Source: Lutraria lutraria (lineage: Eukaryota; Mollusca; Bivalvia; Venerida; Mactridae). Taken from it: a stretch of DNA of 64,000 nt. The stretch is from NCBI GenBank assembly GCA_964023205.1, contig OZ026848.1, positions 2,470,501-2,534,500 of the forward strand. Reading direction: 5' to 3'. Of the stretch, positions 22,692-33,704 are shown one piece after another. The first letter of the stretch is position 1; every line of letters begins with the position of its first letter. Under the pieces are notes generated by a model. The model was not told where the DNA came from. It saw only the letters and a list, made by a program, of their open reading frames with translations, and searched no databases. The position numbers and the translations under genes are program-made.

Positions 22692-23329
22692 CAGTCGAAA
22701 CTCATTATATCGAAATCGCTTATATCGAAATCCCGCTTATATCGAAGTAAAGATAAAGTCCCGATTTTTATCCTTCTTATTACATATTAAAAAAACGCAC
22801 TTATATCGAATTCGTGGTTCTCGATATTTTTATATGTCGAAGTAGATTTTCGGTCCGAACCAAATATTTTCAACTATAAAATGACCATCTATGTCGAACC
22901 AATTATCGTGCCAACTTACAAAAGAAATGTTCGCACATTTTCCGCAAACAAACACTTTCAATTTAAAATCGATATTTAATTATTGACAGCTGTATAAACA
23001 TGTTAGTGTCCATTCTCACTATTATAAAACTGATACAATCCTTTCATTGATGATACAAATTATTATTAAAAACTGATCTTATGCTTATTTGAAATGTATA
23101 TAGCAAAATAAATATATCGAAAGTACCCGTATAAGTACCGGTATAAAAGCCGTATTCTTATAACCCGTTACAATCCCGTACACTAAATAACACGATTACG
23201 TTATTATTACGACACACTGACTTTAGCTCTAAAATGTAAACACGGGTATCGAAATTCCTATATCGAAGTTCGTTTATATCGAAGTATTTTGGCAAGTCCC
23301 ACGAACTTCGATATAACGAGTTTTGACTG
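22692..23329. mobile_element. 638-bp TA-flanked MITE, CAGTCGAAACTC ends
   Basis: The left end is CAGTCGAAACTCATTATATC and the right end ...GATATAACGAGTTTTGACTG, near-perfect inverted repeats flanked by TA at 22690-22691 and 23330-23331. TATATCGAA is repeated several times near both ends. This is the classic look of a non-autonomous pogo/Tigger-type element. No transposase frame. Confidence 0.85.
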
Positions 23330-23331
23330 TA

Positions 23332-26300
23332 TTTAGAAAATTTAGAAAACTGATCAATCAACCTTCTTGACATGTACAGGAACACTATATTTATATAATA
23401 TAACATAATAGTATTCATGACACATAGTATACATTTTGTAAATACATTCATACACGACCGTGACAATATATGCATTTAATGGGACAGTAATAATACTTTA
23501 TAATAATAAAAAATAATATTTCAAAGAAAATGATTTATATGTCATTATGTTAAATTCTATTAAAAAACAGCAAGGGAAATTACCAGTAAACCCTCTTCAG
23601 ACGCTGCGTTGAAAAATGGAGATATGAGAGCGACACGAAATACGCTCGAATGTGTACGTCAGAAGTATGAATATTGTAAATTAATATGGATAAATATAAG
23701 TCTTATAATATACCAACAAACGGTATAATCTCAAACATCTATGACTTATTCAAAGACATTTAACCAGGAATGCGAGGCATGTGATTTACGGACCAGCAGT
23801 CCTATGTATTCCACAGCAGGGGGTAATATAACTGAAAGGGTCATTGCTAGACATGCTTTCGTTTACATAATCAGTTACTACATGCTTATAAAAACAACAA
23901 GAAGTTATTCATAAACTAATTATCTCCATTAATCAATAAAATTGTGTGACCCTAGCTTTTCACTGGGTGTCAAGTATATATACATACACTATATTTTATA
24001 AGCTGATCGTGATCAGAGGGGATCAATTAGACAGATATAAGGGGCAATAAAACAATTAAGAATTTAGACCTCATGTGAGCTTTGGGGTTTACTTGTATAA
24101 TATGGGCCGTTCAATACTCGTGCCAAATTATAGTGTTTATATTAACAAGACTTGGTGTTGATCAAGTTTTTCATGTAGCTTCTACAGAGAGACCGTACGT
24201 GTAATTTTAGTACGACAGCGCTATTGAAATTAAATTTTAAGCGTCCTGTAACAGTGAATAATTGTTATAAAAATGCTGCCCTCACTTGGTGCAATCAAGC
24301 ATATGGTAATTCCCATTAATTCTGTTGACATTAGGTATGAACGTACATCTAGATTCAACTCTTACATTTTTCAAGATTCCTTAATTTTCAGTTTGGGAAA
24401 AGGAATAAACTGTATAATATCTCCTTCCAGTCAATCTTCATCGCGATCATCCGAGCTGCATGGTTCCAACTGACATATTCTAACCATTTAAAATGTTTAT
24501 TCAATCAGTTTTAGTAAAAAAATCATAGCGTATCAGATAACCTTCGACACGACAGCTTGTCGAAGGAAAATGGCGGCGATAAGTGTTGCTAGGGGGTGTG
24601 AGAAAAAGCCGATATATGATTGGATAATCGATTGGATTGATTGACAGGTGGCGACTGGTCAATTACGTACTAGACATTGTTGTTAAAAATACTACCACAT
24701 ATTTCTCCACTAACCAACAGTATGTGCTATTATAAAGAGCCACCATCTAATTCATATTGTATAGGAGATCTAGTTTACCAAGTCATACTGCAATCACCGA
24801 AAGATCATATTGCATTTAATATGTTCTCTTAAAGACGAAAAAATGAACAACTCAAACAAGGAAATTTCTGTTCGGTCACTAATAAGACTGCAGCTGTTGA
24901 AAGGCGTTTAAAAAGTATAGTTGGGACCAACATGTATACTTGATGTACTAAGTCCTTGTGTTATACCGGGCTAGTGGTCATACCTCTAGTTTGTTTAATA
25001 CTTCTTATCAATACATTCAATGACTAAATCCGATGACAAACCTGCCCAAAATGGGTGACTTCTATCATCCATCATTGAAACGTTCAAACAATCTTAGATG
25101 TTCAACAGGAAGCTAAGCCATTGTTTTGATGTGTGTTAATACAGATGTGACAAATCAATTGTGACCATCATCGTCAGCAGCAGCAGGGCAAAGTAGGGTA
25201 ACATACGTGTTAATGTGCAAAAATGAAGTAGCCAAGAAAGTGTGCACTCAGTTTTTATAACGTTTCTAGTAAATCTACTATGTTCATATACATTAACCAC
25301 AACTTTGAGGAGCGGAACTGCAATAGCAAACATTTTGCATGGTGAAGTTTTCCTTCTACAGTTCTGAAGACATCTTTAGTGCAGACTTCAGCCACAGTAA
25401 TTTTTACAGCCATAACTTCATAAGTTATTCAATTTCTGACAGTATTACATTACTTTTATGCTCTGATCCTGTAGTATTGTTAACACTAGAAGAGCCTTGT
25501 TGCAATACAAAATAAGGTTATCTTGCAGATTTTAATTGCACTTAGTGCTGGTGTATGTCGGGATAAATAAGTCAGCATCAAATGCACACAAGCAATGCAT
25601 CATCCACTAGAACAAGCATGCATTAATTTGGTGCAGGGTATATTTATATGCAGTCCATCATGTCCAGTATAAAGGAAAAAGAGACCTAATTTGTTATTTG
25701 TACATATAAAAGGTATTTAATGATTGAAAATTATGAATCTTTTTAAAACTTACTTCATAATCCAAATTATGGCAACAATGCCCTTCCGTAGAAAAATAAA
25801 TTGAAATAATTACCTTTAAATCTGTGATTCAGTTTTTTTAATAATGACATATTTTTAATTGCTGTTTTATTTACAATGCGTCTATGATTTATTACTCTTT
25901 TCATGGTTGCAAGTTTTACCTTTGCAACAATAACCTCTTAATCACAAGTAATAACAACATGCAAAAAGTCGCAGAAACATATTACATTTTACGAATGCCA
26001 CAACGGACAACATATGTCATCATAGCTTTGTCTTATTTTATACACTGTTAGGATAAAAAGAAAATTAAACTTACTTCATAGTTTCAGAAATTCATCAAAT
26101 GTTTTCGTTTTACATGTATGGTATCCTGATATTGCCATTTTGGACTGCTTGTAAATTTTCACATTTTAAAGTCAAGTTTTTTCATGTTCCCCTTCATATA
26201 TTTTTGTTAGACTTTTGATATTTTTCTTATATAACATTAATGAGGCCTTTTCACCAAAAATAATTTCTGTTGCAATTATTTGGAGGTTTAACTTAGAATG

Positions 26301-26500
26301 AATGGACTATTTGGATCCCAATTAAATCTGTTTCATCAGTTTAGTTTGATTTAGTTAAAATTTAAAAGTGCCAGATTGTAAAAGATGAATTTATCAATAT
26401 ATAACATATCTGCATGGTAAATGTATCATGAATAGATTATAAATAAACAATTAAATACTGAATAAATATAATAACTCACAGAGTACTCACAGATCCTCTT
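23332..26500. other. Long gene-poor stretch, one possible promoter
   Basis: No exon with convincing splice sites was found. CG-containing DNA at 23590-23660 and 24540-24600 stands out from the AT-rich background. The frames at 24273-24473 and 25136-25333 lack motifs. Confidence 0.4.
24541..24577 (+). promoter_or_regulatory. Hairpin followed by YY1-like motif AAAATGGCGGC
   Basis: A 9-bp-arm inverted repeat, CCTTCGACA...TGTCGAAGG (24541-24566), runs directly into AAAATGGCGGC (24567-24577). The latter matches the metazoan YY1 core that often sits just downstream of transcription starts. The ATG could also open a frame (MAAISVARGCEKKPIYDW...) that stops after about 24 codons or could be spliced. 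Whether this is a promoter is inference. Confidence 0.3.
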
Positions 26501-26506
26501 CGGACA

Positions 26507-27495
26507 TTAGGCTGCTTCCAGCTTGTGACGTCGCCTCTTCATTTTCATTATTCTTACTTTGACACATCTGGACAGTTTCATTGGCATCTTAAAGTCATAA
26601 AACATGAGTTGATCTTTTAGAAACTTGTCTAGTTTTTTTTAAAAGAGTATACTGTATTTGCTTCCACTATCTCCATCAGTAGGCTAGTATTCCAAATGTC
26701 AGTAAGTCTATGACAAAAAGAATGTTTTCTTAAATTTAGCCTTGATCTTTTGTAAAACTTATATCTATGCCCCCTCATAGCTTGGTTTTCATTCAATTCA
26801 AATACTTCAAATACTTCCGAGTCATAATTCCCATTAATATTTTATATGTTTCTATCAAATCTCCTCTAATTCTTCTGTATGCTAATGTTGGCAGTTCTAG
26901 TATACATAGTCTTTCTTTGTATGTAAAATTGTTAAGACCAGGTACCTGTTGAGTCGCTTCTTTGAACATTTTCAATCATTTCAATGTGTTTTGCTAAATA
27001 TGTACTCCACACTTAATTTGCATATTTGAGATGAGGTTGTACTAGTAATGCAAATAGAGTCTTGTTAATGTCTAAGAATTCAAATGTTCTGCAGATCACT
27101 CCAACTGAAGAATTAGCCTTATTGATCTTCTCTGATGTATGTTTTTCAAATGAAAGTCTGTCATCTATTTTTGCGGCAATGTCCTTTTCTTCACTTTGTC
27201 TTTCCATAGGTTTCAGAGGATTCTAGTCTATATTCATATTTATCTACTTTACTACCACCCACTCTCATGATTTTACATTTATCTGGGTGAAATTTTAACA
27301 TCCATTTATCTGACCATTTTTTCATTAAAAAAATATCTAGGTGAAGATTATCACAGTCTTCTATATTGTTTATTTCCCTGAATATCTTAAATTAGTATCA
27401 TCCGCAAATAAAAAAAAATCTGTCCTTCTAGGAACACTTTGTTCTATCACTGAGTTTATTGTTTCCTTAAATTTCTCCTATTGTTCATCTAAGGT
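26507..27495 (-). pseudogene. LINE remnant with internal RT deletion (copy 1)
   Basis: Reading the minus strand from 27495: a pre-RT piece KFKETINSVIEQSVPRRTDF joins directly to LFADDTNL, the catalytic box region. RT motifs A and B, which should lie between, are missing. Then follow the linker (MLKFHPDKCKIM), the thumb (IDDRLSFEKHTSEKINKANS, 27013-27207; QPHLKYAN), QVPGLNNFTYKERL...LPTLAYRRIRGDLIETYKIL (26793-26975), and the C-terminus LDKFLKDQLMFYDFKMPMK...HKLEAA, with the stop at 26507. Frameshifts and stops are scattered. The domain set is a CR1/Jockey-like LINE. Confidence 0.8.
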
Positions 27496-27499
27496 GAAA

Positions 27500-28250
27500 T
27501 GGGTGAAAAGGAGACAATTCTTGTCCAAAATGGAAACGCCTAATTTTGGCAAACTGAAATTAGTCAGTAAGTAAAACCATTGATTTCTTATTCCAAATAA
27601 AGCAAACTGATACAAGATTAATACAAATAAGTAAAAGTCTATAAGTTATAGAAATAATATGTTTTGAACTGTTAATTATTCTATTTTTCATAAATTACAC
27701 ACATACAGAGTGCACTAACAAATATACAAAATGTTTGAGCACTACTTAGGTTCTAGAAACTCTGCTGTATCAGTTCATCTACATGCGTAAGTTGATGTAA
27801 AAAATAAAACACACAAGGGAGACAATTTCATGTTCATTCACTGTATGAGATTAGCCTCCCTTCAAACATACATGTAGTAAATTGGATCTATAAAAATTGC
27901 AAAATTACCACTGTGAATTTCATTGATGATATTCCAGTCTCCTGGGTAGCAATTTTAGGCCAACTTGTTGTTTGATTTGTTTGACACCTGAAATATATTT
28001 TTGATAGGGTTATAGTTAAAGTTCAAAAACTTTCATGGAAGAGAACTGTACTTGCATAAAAATACTGAAAATTTCAGCTATTAAAGCTGCATTTATAAGT
28101 ATAGTAATGATACAGAACTGTGCTTTATAAAAATACATCAAGAACTGTTTAAAACTTTTAAGGGTCTTTCTGTTCTTACATGTTCATGTAATATAAGATT
28201 AACTGTAGCTGTGTGGTATACTGTATTTATAAATTGGCTGAGATATTCAC
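27500..28250. other. AT-rich spacer, nothing identified
   Basis: The open frame 27341-27574 overlaps the LINE remnant antisense and is not a gene. No other feature. Confidence 0.35.
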
Positions 28251-28251
28251 C

Positions 28252-28495
28252 AGACCTATTAGGTCAGTTGGTAGAGAATCTGACTTGCAAGCAGGAGGTC
28301 ACGAGTTCAAGCCCACATTGGGTACATTATCTGACTTGCAAGCAGAAGGTCACAGGTTCAATCCCACATTAGGTACATTATCTTACTTGCAAGCAGGAGG
28401 TCACAGGTTCAAGCCCACATCAGGTACATTATCTTACTTGCAAGCAGGAGGTCACGGGTTCAAGCCCACATTGGGTACATTATCTTACTCCTCCT
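28252..28495 (+). repeat. tRNA-related sequence with a 51-bp tandem repeat of its 3' half
   Basis: CCTATTAGGTCAGTTGGTAG (box A-like) is followed by ACTTGCAAGCAGGAGGTCAC and GAGTTCAAGCCC (box B-like), a tRNA-like layout. The 3' half, ACTTGCAAGCAG...GGTACATTATCT, is then repeated at exactly 51-bp spacing (28283, 28334, 28385, 28436, fading at 28487). As 51 is a multiple of three, the array stays open in frame as 17-residue repeats (LQAGGHRFKPT...GTLSY). I regard that as incidental. Confidence 0.7.
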
Positions 28496-28596
28496 ATTAC
28501 AATACTATTATTTAGCTTATTATTACCAAATAGCATGTTCCCTTGTCTTCCGATGAGTAGATGACTTCCTGGTACAAATGTTGTGAATTTGTATAC

Positions 28597-28643
28597 TTAG
28601 TACACCAGCATCCAGGCACTTCCTGATTCATTAACAATCAAAC
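28597..28643 (-). CDS. Candidate terminal coding exon of minus-strand gene
   Basis: The acceptor ATTCATTCTTTCCAG ends at 28644. The exon begins GT, completing a codon with the G that ends the exon at 29580, and reads LIVNESGSAWMLVY then TAA at 28599-28597. Phase agrees with the upstream exon. The tail is short and no polyadenylation signal was seen nearby, so this is the weakest of the three linked exons. Confidence 0.35.
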
Positions 28644-28938
28644 CTGGAAAGAATGAATTACAAGACTGGTCTTCCTTTGTGTAAGTTTGAACCTTCATTC
28701 AGTCTGACAGCTATAAGCCCCTGTAATTGAGGAAATATGGAATTAAGTCCTCATTGTCTGGAACAATGTCAAAAGAACTTATTTAAATAATAGAAACAGT
28801 ATTGATAAGTCATACTGTTTGTATATATTGATTATGATATTAGCAGAAATTGTTGAATAAGGGATTTTTTTGGCAATTGTTCAATTTGCTACATTAATTG
28901 GCCAAATATGTAATATGCATATTTTGAAAATAAGAATA

Positions 28939-29084
28939 CAGTCAAACAATGCGGCCTTTACTGACAGATGTCCTTTATTCAGAGGTCATTTTGTTTTAAC
29001 AGGTCAGTAATGGTTTTCAAAAGAATGGCCTTTCGTCACCTGGTGACCTTTATTTGGAATAGGCCGTTAACACAGGTTTGACTG
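28939..29084. mobile_element. 146-bp TA-flanked MITE, CAGTCAAAC family, copy 2
   Basis: It starts CAGTCAAACAATGCGGCC and ends AACACAGGTTTGACTG, flanked by TA at 28937-28938 and 29085-29086. It shares GGCCTTTACTGACAG and GGTGACCTTTATT with the 9588-9765 element. Non-autonomous. Confidence 0.8.
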
Positions 29085-29579
29085 TATTTAGTAAGAAAAC
29101 AGGAATGGATTAGTATTTCTTAAAACTTAAATTTGAATGACAGACTGATGAAGATCAGATAGGTAAAGTTATAAATGAAAGTGCATACTAGACAAAATGA
29201 AAATGATCAATACTTTCGAAAGATTATGATTTGATTCAGTACCAACTATAATATCAATGTTCAACTTGGAATTATACTGATAAATGTACTAAAATAGTTT
29301 GATTTAAACATGAAACAACACATACAATTACTGTTATTATTCATCCTCCCCAAATGTACATTTGCATTGCTATGATTCAAAATAAATATTTTCTAATGTT
29401 TGTTAATCATGTATATGTTCCTTACCTCATGACTCATGAGAATATAGCATGCAGGTTTGTCTAGAATTATCAATCATTATACAAGCTATAGACACAGAAC
29501 CTGGTTTATTTCATGTCAACAATATGACCTGTTTATAAACTTTAGTTAATATTATTGTTGAATGTGAAAAAGAAATTAC

Positions 29580-29659
29580 CAAATTGAGATTTCCGACCAA
29601 TATCTGCAGTTAGTTGCTTTTCTGGTAAATCAATGGCTGTTTTAGTGGGACGATGTTTT
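29580..29659 (-). CDS. Candidate internal coding exon of minus-strand gene
   Basis: The acceptor CTGTGACAG ends at 29660. After one base completing a codon, 26 codons read KHRPTKTAID...LTADIGRKSQF. One G is left before the donor GTAATTTC at 29579. Length is 80 bp. The incoming phase (one base) fits the two bases left by the exon at 30539, giving ...ERINR-KHRPTK. The composition (Lys, Thr, Asp, Arg, few Asn/Ile runs) is unlike translated AT-rich noise. No family is recognised. Confidence 0.5.
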
Positions 29660-29699
29660 CTGTCACAGCTAGATTACACACACTTATTATCAGTGATGT

Positions 29700-30530
29700 T
29701 AGGAACCTAATAAAGAAAATCGAAAAGGTTGTCTCTGTGGTCTTGTGTCCGTACAAATCTGACTGTTGACCTGAAAAGATTATAAAATTTCAAATCCTAG
29801 TCCATTTACAAAAAAACAAAACATTAACACAAGAAGCTTTGTGCCTGCATGTGGGCACAGAGCAATTAATTTGCATTCCTGAATTCTGAATTCTAAAAAT
29901 CATTCATTTCTTAAAAGACAATATCAATAAATTATCATTCCTGTATTCCAAATTATTAATCAGCAGCCAATTTCTCCATCTATTTATAACAATATCTACA
30001 TAAGTAAGTAATAATTCTAATACTCATACATCAATGTATCATTATTCCGAATATTCTACTTTTTATTTGGTTGATTTTTATTTTTCGAGTTATCTCCCTT
30101 TCTATAGTAGCTTATATTTTATGAAAATGAAAAGGTCCATTCCAATATATTCATTATAGATACAAACAATTATTCTGCAAATAATAGGACTGTCACGCTT
30201 TATGTACTTTAATGATGTAGATGATTAATCAAATCTGAGAAAAACATGTATCTATTTGTTAATAGATGATGCACTGTATAATTCAGAAAGTACAAATAAC
30301 TTGTTTATTGCCCCAGATTGCATTTCAAATTACCAATGTAACAGTACTGCATATTGTCAAAATTGACAGAAATGCAACCAAAGATAGTATGTTAAATAAC
30401 AGGTACATGTATAACTGACATTAATACAGTAATTCAAGAAAACTTCTACCAAGAAATTCAGACTCAGAATTGATAAGTGACTTAAGCAGCAAATTAATTT
30501 AGGGACAGCTATGATGGGAAATATGGTGAA
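29700..30530. other. Intron-like AT-rich spacer
   Basis: This lies between two candidate exons of the minus-strand gene. No repeat or RNA gene is recognised. Confidence 0.35.
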
Positions 30531-30538
30531 ACAAAAAC

Positions 30539-30604
30539 CTGTTGATCCTTTCCAAATTCTCTTTCAGTTTAGCATTGGCTGTATTTACAATGAACTCCCA
30601 AGTA
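30539..30604 (-). CDS. Candidate internal coding exon of minus-strand gene
   Basis: A strong acceptor (CTTTTAATTTTTTTCAG) ends at 30605. The exon reads TWEFIVNTANAKLKENLERI then N and AG before the donor GTTTTTGT. It is 66 bp and both intron phases are 2. The peptide is helical and charged, consistent with a coiled-coil segment. The donor is non-ideal. An upstream exon is not located with confidence; GAG|GTGAGT at 35343 (minus) is one candidate donor with suitable phase. Confidence 0.5.
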
Positions 30605-30659
30605 CTGAAAAAAATTAAAAGATTATACATAATTACAGACAGATAGATTTTATTTGAAA

Positions 30660-32010
30660 ATTACACAATCATGTCCAACACTTATATGCATAAAGGGAAA
30701 TCCACAACCCATGGGGCAGGGCCAATTTTGACCCATGGGCAATTATTTGAACAGAACTGGTTAGGGATGGGTATTGCAGGAATTTTTGTATTGTGATATA
30801 CTGCAATACAATTGTACAAAAAGTCATATAATTGTTTTTAAAAATCTTCTTCAGAGTAAGGCAACACATTACAAGCCTAATCCAGTTACATAAATAAGAT
30901 ATTTGTTTCCAGTCGAATTAGGCCACAGCTGATACAATACAATTTGATGTAGTCAAAACCAATTTACTTAAAACATCATGATATGGGCTGCAACCGTACT
31001 GGCACATACTGCATTTGGAATGTATTGCAGTATACTGGTATTATTGCGCATCACTTGTTTCGGTAGAAATCTATCAGATGATTTCATGCCAAATATCTAA
31101 GCCTTATAGCCTTTGCGGTTTCAGAGTAGGATTTTTCTTAAAAATTACTCAAATAAAAGGAAAATCCATGACCCCGGAGCGAGGTAAATTTTGAACCAAT
31201 GGGAAGGGCCATAATTTGAAAATCTTGGCAGACATCCGCGACATGATGTTTCATGGAAAATATCTAGCCTTTGCATTTTCAGAGAAGATTTTTATTGAAT
31301 TTCTTGCTTATGTATATGCATACAAAACCATAACCACCAAGGCCATAATTTGAACAATCTCGGTAGAGGTCTACTACGGTTTCAGAGTAGAAGATTTTTC
31401 AAGTTTTCAAACCATATACATACACATAATACGGAAAAACCATGGACTCCCCCCACCCCGGGCACAGCCAACCCAATGCCATATTTGAACCATATTTCCA
31501 ATAATTGGTAGAGGTGCACTAGCTAGTATTTCATGCCAATTATCTTAGTTATAGCCCTTGCAGTTTTGGAGGAGAAAATTTGTAGTTTTCAGGGCTTGAC
31601 ACTAACTTTTTCAGGAGGTAGTCAGTGGGACTACCAGCAAAGAAAATGAGGTAGTCCTTGCAGACTATAGGTAGTCCTTATTTTAATATATATAAAATGT
31701 GTTTGTCATTTTATTTCAATGCCTATTGAGTGTACTTTATCAGATCACAAGTATGAAAGTCAGATTTTCACGAATGTATTGAACAAAGTTATACAGTTTA
31801 CATCACATCAGATCTAACGAACGTTTGTAAGCTTTGATATTCAATTTACTTAAATTTATGGAATTCAGGTCACCCAAATTTCAGATAGTCTGATGGGATA
31901 CCCAGCTTGGAAACCTAGGTAGTCCTTGAAGAAAATGGGTAGCCTCGGGCTAACGGACCACTGTCGAGCCCTGTTTTTTTTCTTTACATTGCCATTGCAA
32001 CCATATATCG
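30660..32010 (+). repeat. Degenerate tandem of a ~200-bp bivalve dispersed repeat
   Basis: Repeated phrases GGAAAATCCATGACCCC, TAATTTGAA.AATCT.GG.AGA, TTTCAGAG.AGAAGATTTTT and ATTGCCATTGCAACCAT recur at roughly 30690, 31160, 31340, 31435 and 31990. I recognise this as a common bivalve repeat (CCATGACCCC...ATAATTTGAACAA...GGTAGAGG type). The copies are diverged. One is split by the hAT-like element 31590-31973. Confidence 0.6.
31590..31973. mobile_element. 384-bp hAT-like MITE, CAGGGCT(T/C)GACA ends
   Basis: The left end is CAGGGCTTGACACTAACTTT and the right end ...GGACCACTGTCGAGCCCTG, imperfect inverted repeats of the CAGGGCTCGACA type used by many hAT families. GGTAGTCC is repeated on both arms. 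The flanks GTAGTTTT and TTTTTTTT agree in only half of eight positions, so the duplication is uncertain. Confidence 0.65.
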
Positions 32011-32167
32011 TATAGTTCAGCATGAAATGGATTTTTAATAGCTTTGAAAGAGCTTCATGCATGGAATATTCTTGCAAAGTTTTAGCAACATGTATATTGG
32101 CCTAGTGGTTTAAGTAAATTGTTCACAACACAAAATGACAGAAGCCAGACAGCCCCTCACTACAATA

Positions 32168-32200
32168 GCTCATCATGAGCACTTCGCTCAGACAAATTGG
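32168..32200 (+). repeat. Fragment of the bivalve AGCTCA...TGAGC hairpin repeat end
   Basis: AATAGCTCATCATGAGCACT followed by TCGCTCAG matches the variant terminal hairpin of the repeat seen complete at 12.4 and 33.6 kb. Only the end is present. Confidence 0.45.
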
Positions 32201-33300
32201 AAATGTTGTTGTCGTCATAAAAAGCTGCCTAAAATTGACAAACAAATACCGGTAAGCACATTAATGAGTCATTTTTGAATGCACATTCTTCTTTGACCTT
32301 TCGGAATTAATTGGTTTTACAAGGGATAAAATTTAATGCATTTGTTTGTGTATGAAAACCAAATCACAGCAGTTCCAGGGCACACCCCTTTAATGCAATG
32401 CAAGCATCAACAAATAGTAATCTCATGAAATATGCAATAAGTTCTAGTGAAACTAAAGTTATTGAAAAGTGTCTTCTTACAAAGTTTAATATAGTAAGAA
32501 GACATGACTGGCTCTGTTGGGGGTATAGTCTTTACAAGACTTAGTGTCTGTGGTAAAATGTAAATGTCAGTGAACTGAGAACTAAATTCCCTTTCAGAGA
32601 GAGATATCACGAGAACTTTTATGATTGTCATCATACACTGTTTTTGAATGACACTCAGGTATAATGAAATATGTACAGTGTAACAAATAAACTGATGGTT
32701 AAAAACATTGTGATTTTAAGCACTTAAACTAAAAGTGAAGAAAAAGACCTTGGACATTCCAATGACTAGATTATTGAAGGATTGTTTAAATAAACATGAG
32801 ATTGTGTAAAGTGAAAATCACCCTAAGTTAAATACAATCATTAATTTTGTGTAGAATTACACGATTACAATGATTTGTACATGGTGATTTGTCTGCAAAT
32901 TGCATTCTACAATTGTATTTCCAAATAAAAAGACCCACATTTCAGCGATTTTCTTCACGACTATGTCATAATAACTCTGCAATTTATGATGTTGTAATCA
33001 GAAAAAAATCTTTGATCATGGTGATTCATAGCAAGTCAAGTAGCAACATTTATATTTTTTATGAATACTTATCCTATTTACTTTTTGTAGTCTGATCATT
33101 TTCAGGAAAGAGGTGACATATGGTAAGATTAGACACTTGCAGTCTGTCGGTCCAAGATCAACAAATCTGGGCGTCCTGTTAATTTGTCAAGTACTAAATT
33201 CCAATCTTGAAATAAATAGAAAAGCTGGTGAATGTTACCAGACATATTAGGCATTGTCGCAGTTTAAACACATTAAATTTTATACATAGGCAGCAGTGTA
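32201..33300. other. AT-rich spacer with one perfect 10-bp stem hairpin
   Basis: GTCTTCTTAC and GTAAGAAGAC (about 32469-32501) form a perfect stem around a 13-base loop. The 75-codon minus frame spanning it lacks motifs. No exon is called; an AG|GAAAGAGG...ATG|GTAAGA pair near 33105 would make only a 17-base exon. Confidence 0.35.
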
Positions 33301-33684
33301 TCTATACATAGTTCCCATATCTACAATATTTACCTCCCTAAGTGGCCATCTTGGTTGGCAGATTTCTTATGCGCTTAATAGAAAAAAATCATAAAATTGG
33401 TTATTAAACAACTCAATTTCAGTGATTTCTAAAGTGTTCACAAGGTTTTCCCTTATTTGGCTCTGGTGACCTAGTTTTTTACCCCAAATGGCCCAATATC
33501 GAACTGAGATTTTGTCTATATTAATCTTCTGACCCAGTTTTGCTAAAATTGAGCTAAATATGTGGCCCCTAGTGTGTTCACAACATAAAGTTTGACGACG
33601 TTCACCGCACGACGCCGGACGAAGACTAAAAGCTAAAAAGATCCTAAAAGCTCACCCTGTCACTTTGTGACATGTGAGCTAAAA
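33300..33684 (+). repeat. Bivalve dispersed repeat with AGCTCACC...GTGAGCT hairpin, copy 2
   Basis: It contains GGTGACCTAGTTTTTTACCC, CAATATCGAACTGAGATTTT, CACGACGCCGGACGAAGA and the terminal AAAAGCTCACCCTG...CATGTGAGCTAAAA. It has the same end architecture as the 11.6-12.5 kb repeat but a different body. Confidence 0.7.
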
Positions 33685-33704
33685 AAAAAACAAAGGGCTA
33701 TAAC

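Noticed and set aside
26498..26569. A minus-strand first exon (MCQSKNNENEEATSQ... with CT|GTGAGT donor)
   Set aside because: In the adjacent frame the same bases complete the LINE C-terminus (KMPMKLSRCVKVRIMKMK...HKLEAA stop), so the exon is a shadow of the LINE remnant.
28213..28515. A 100-residue protein with 17-residue repeats (LQAGGHRFKPT...)
   Set aside because: The repeats come from a 51-bp tandem duplication of a tRNA-related sequence, and the open frame follows from 51 being divisible by three.
32407..32634. A 75-residue minus-strand protein
   Set aside because: It spans a perfect hairpin and has no family motif. No splice-bounded subset improves it.
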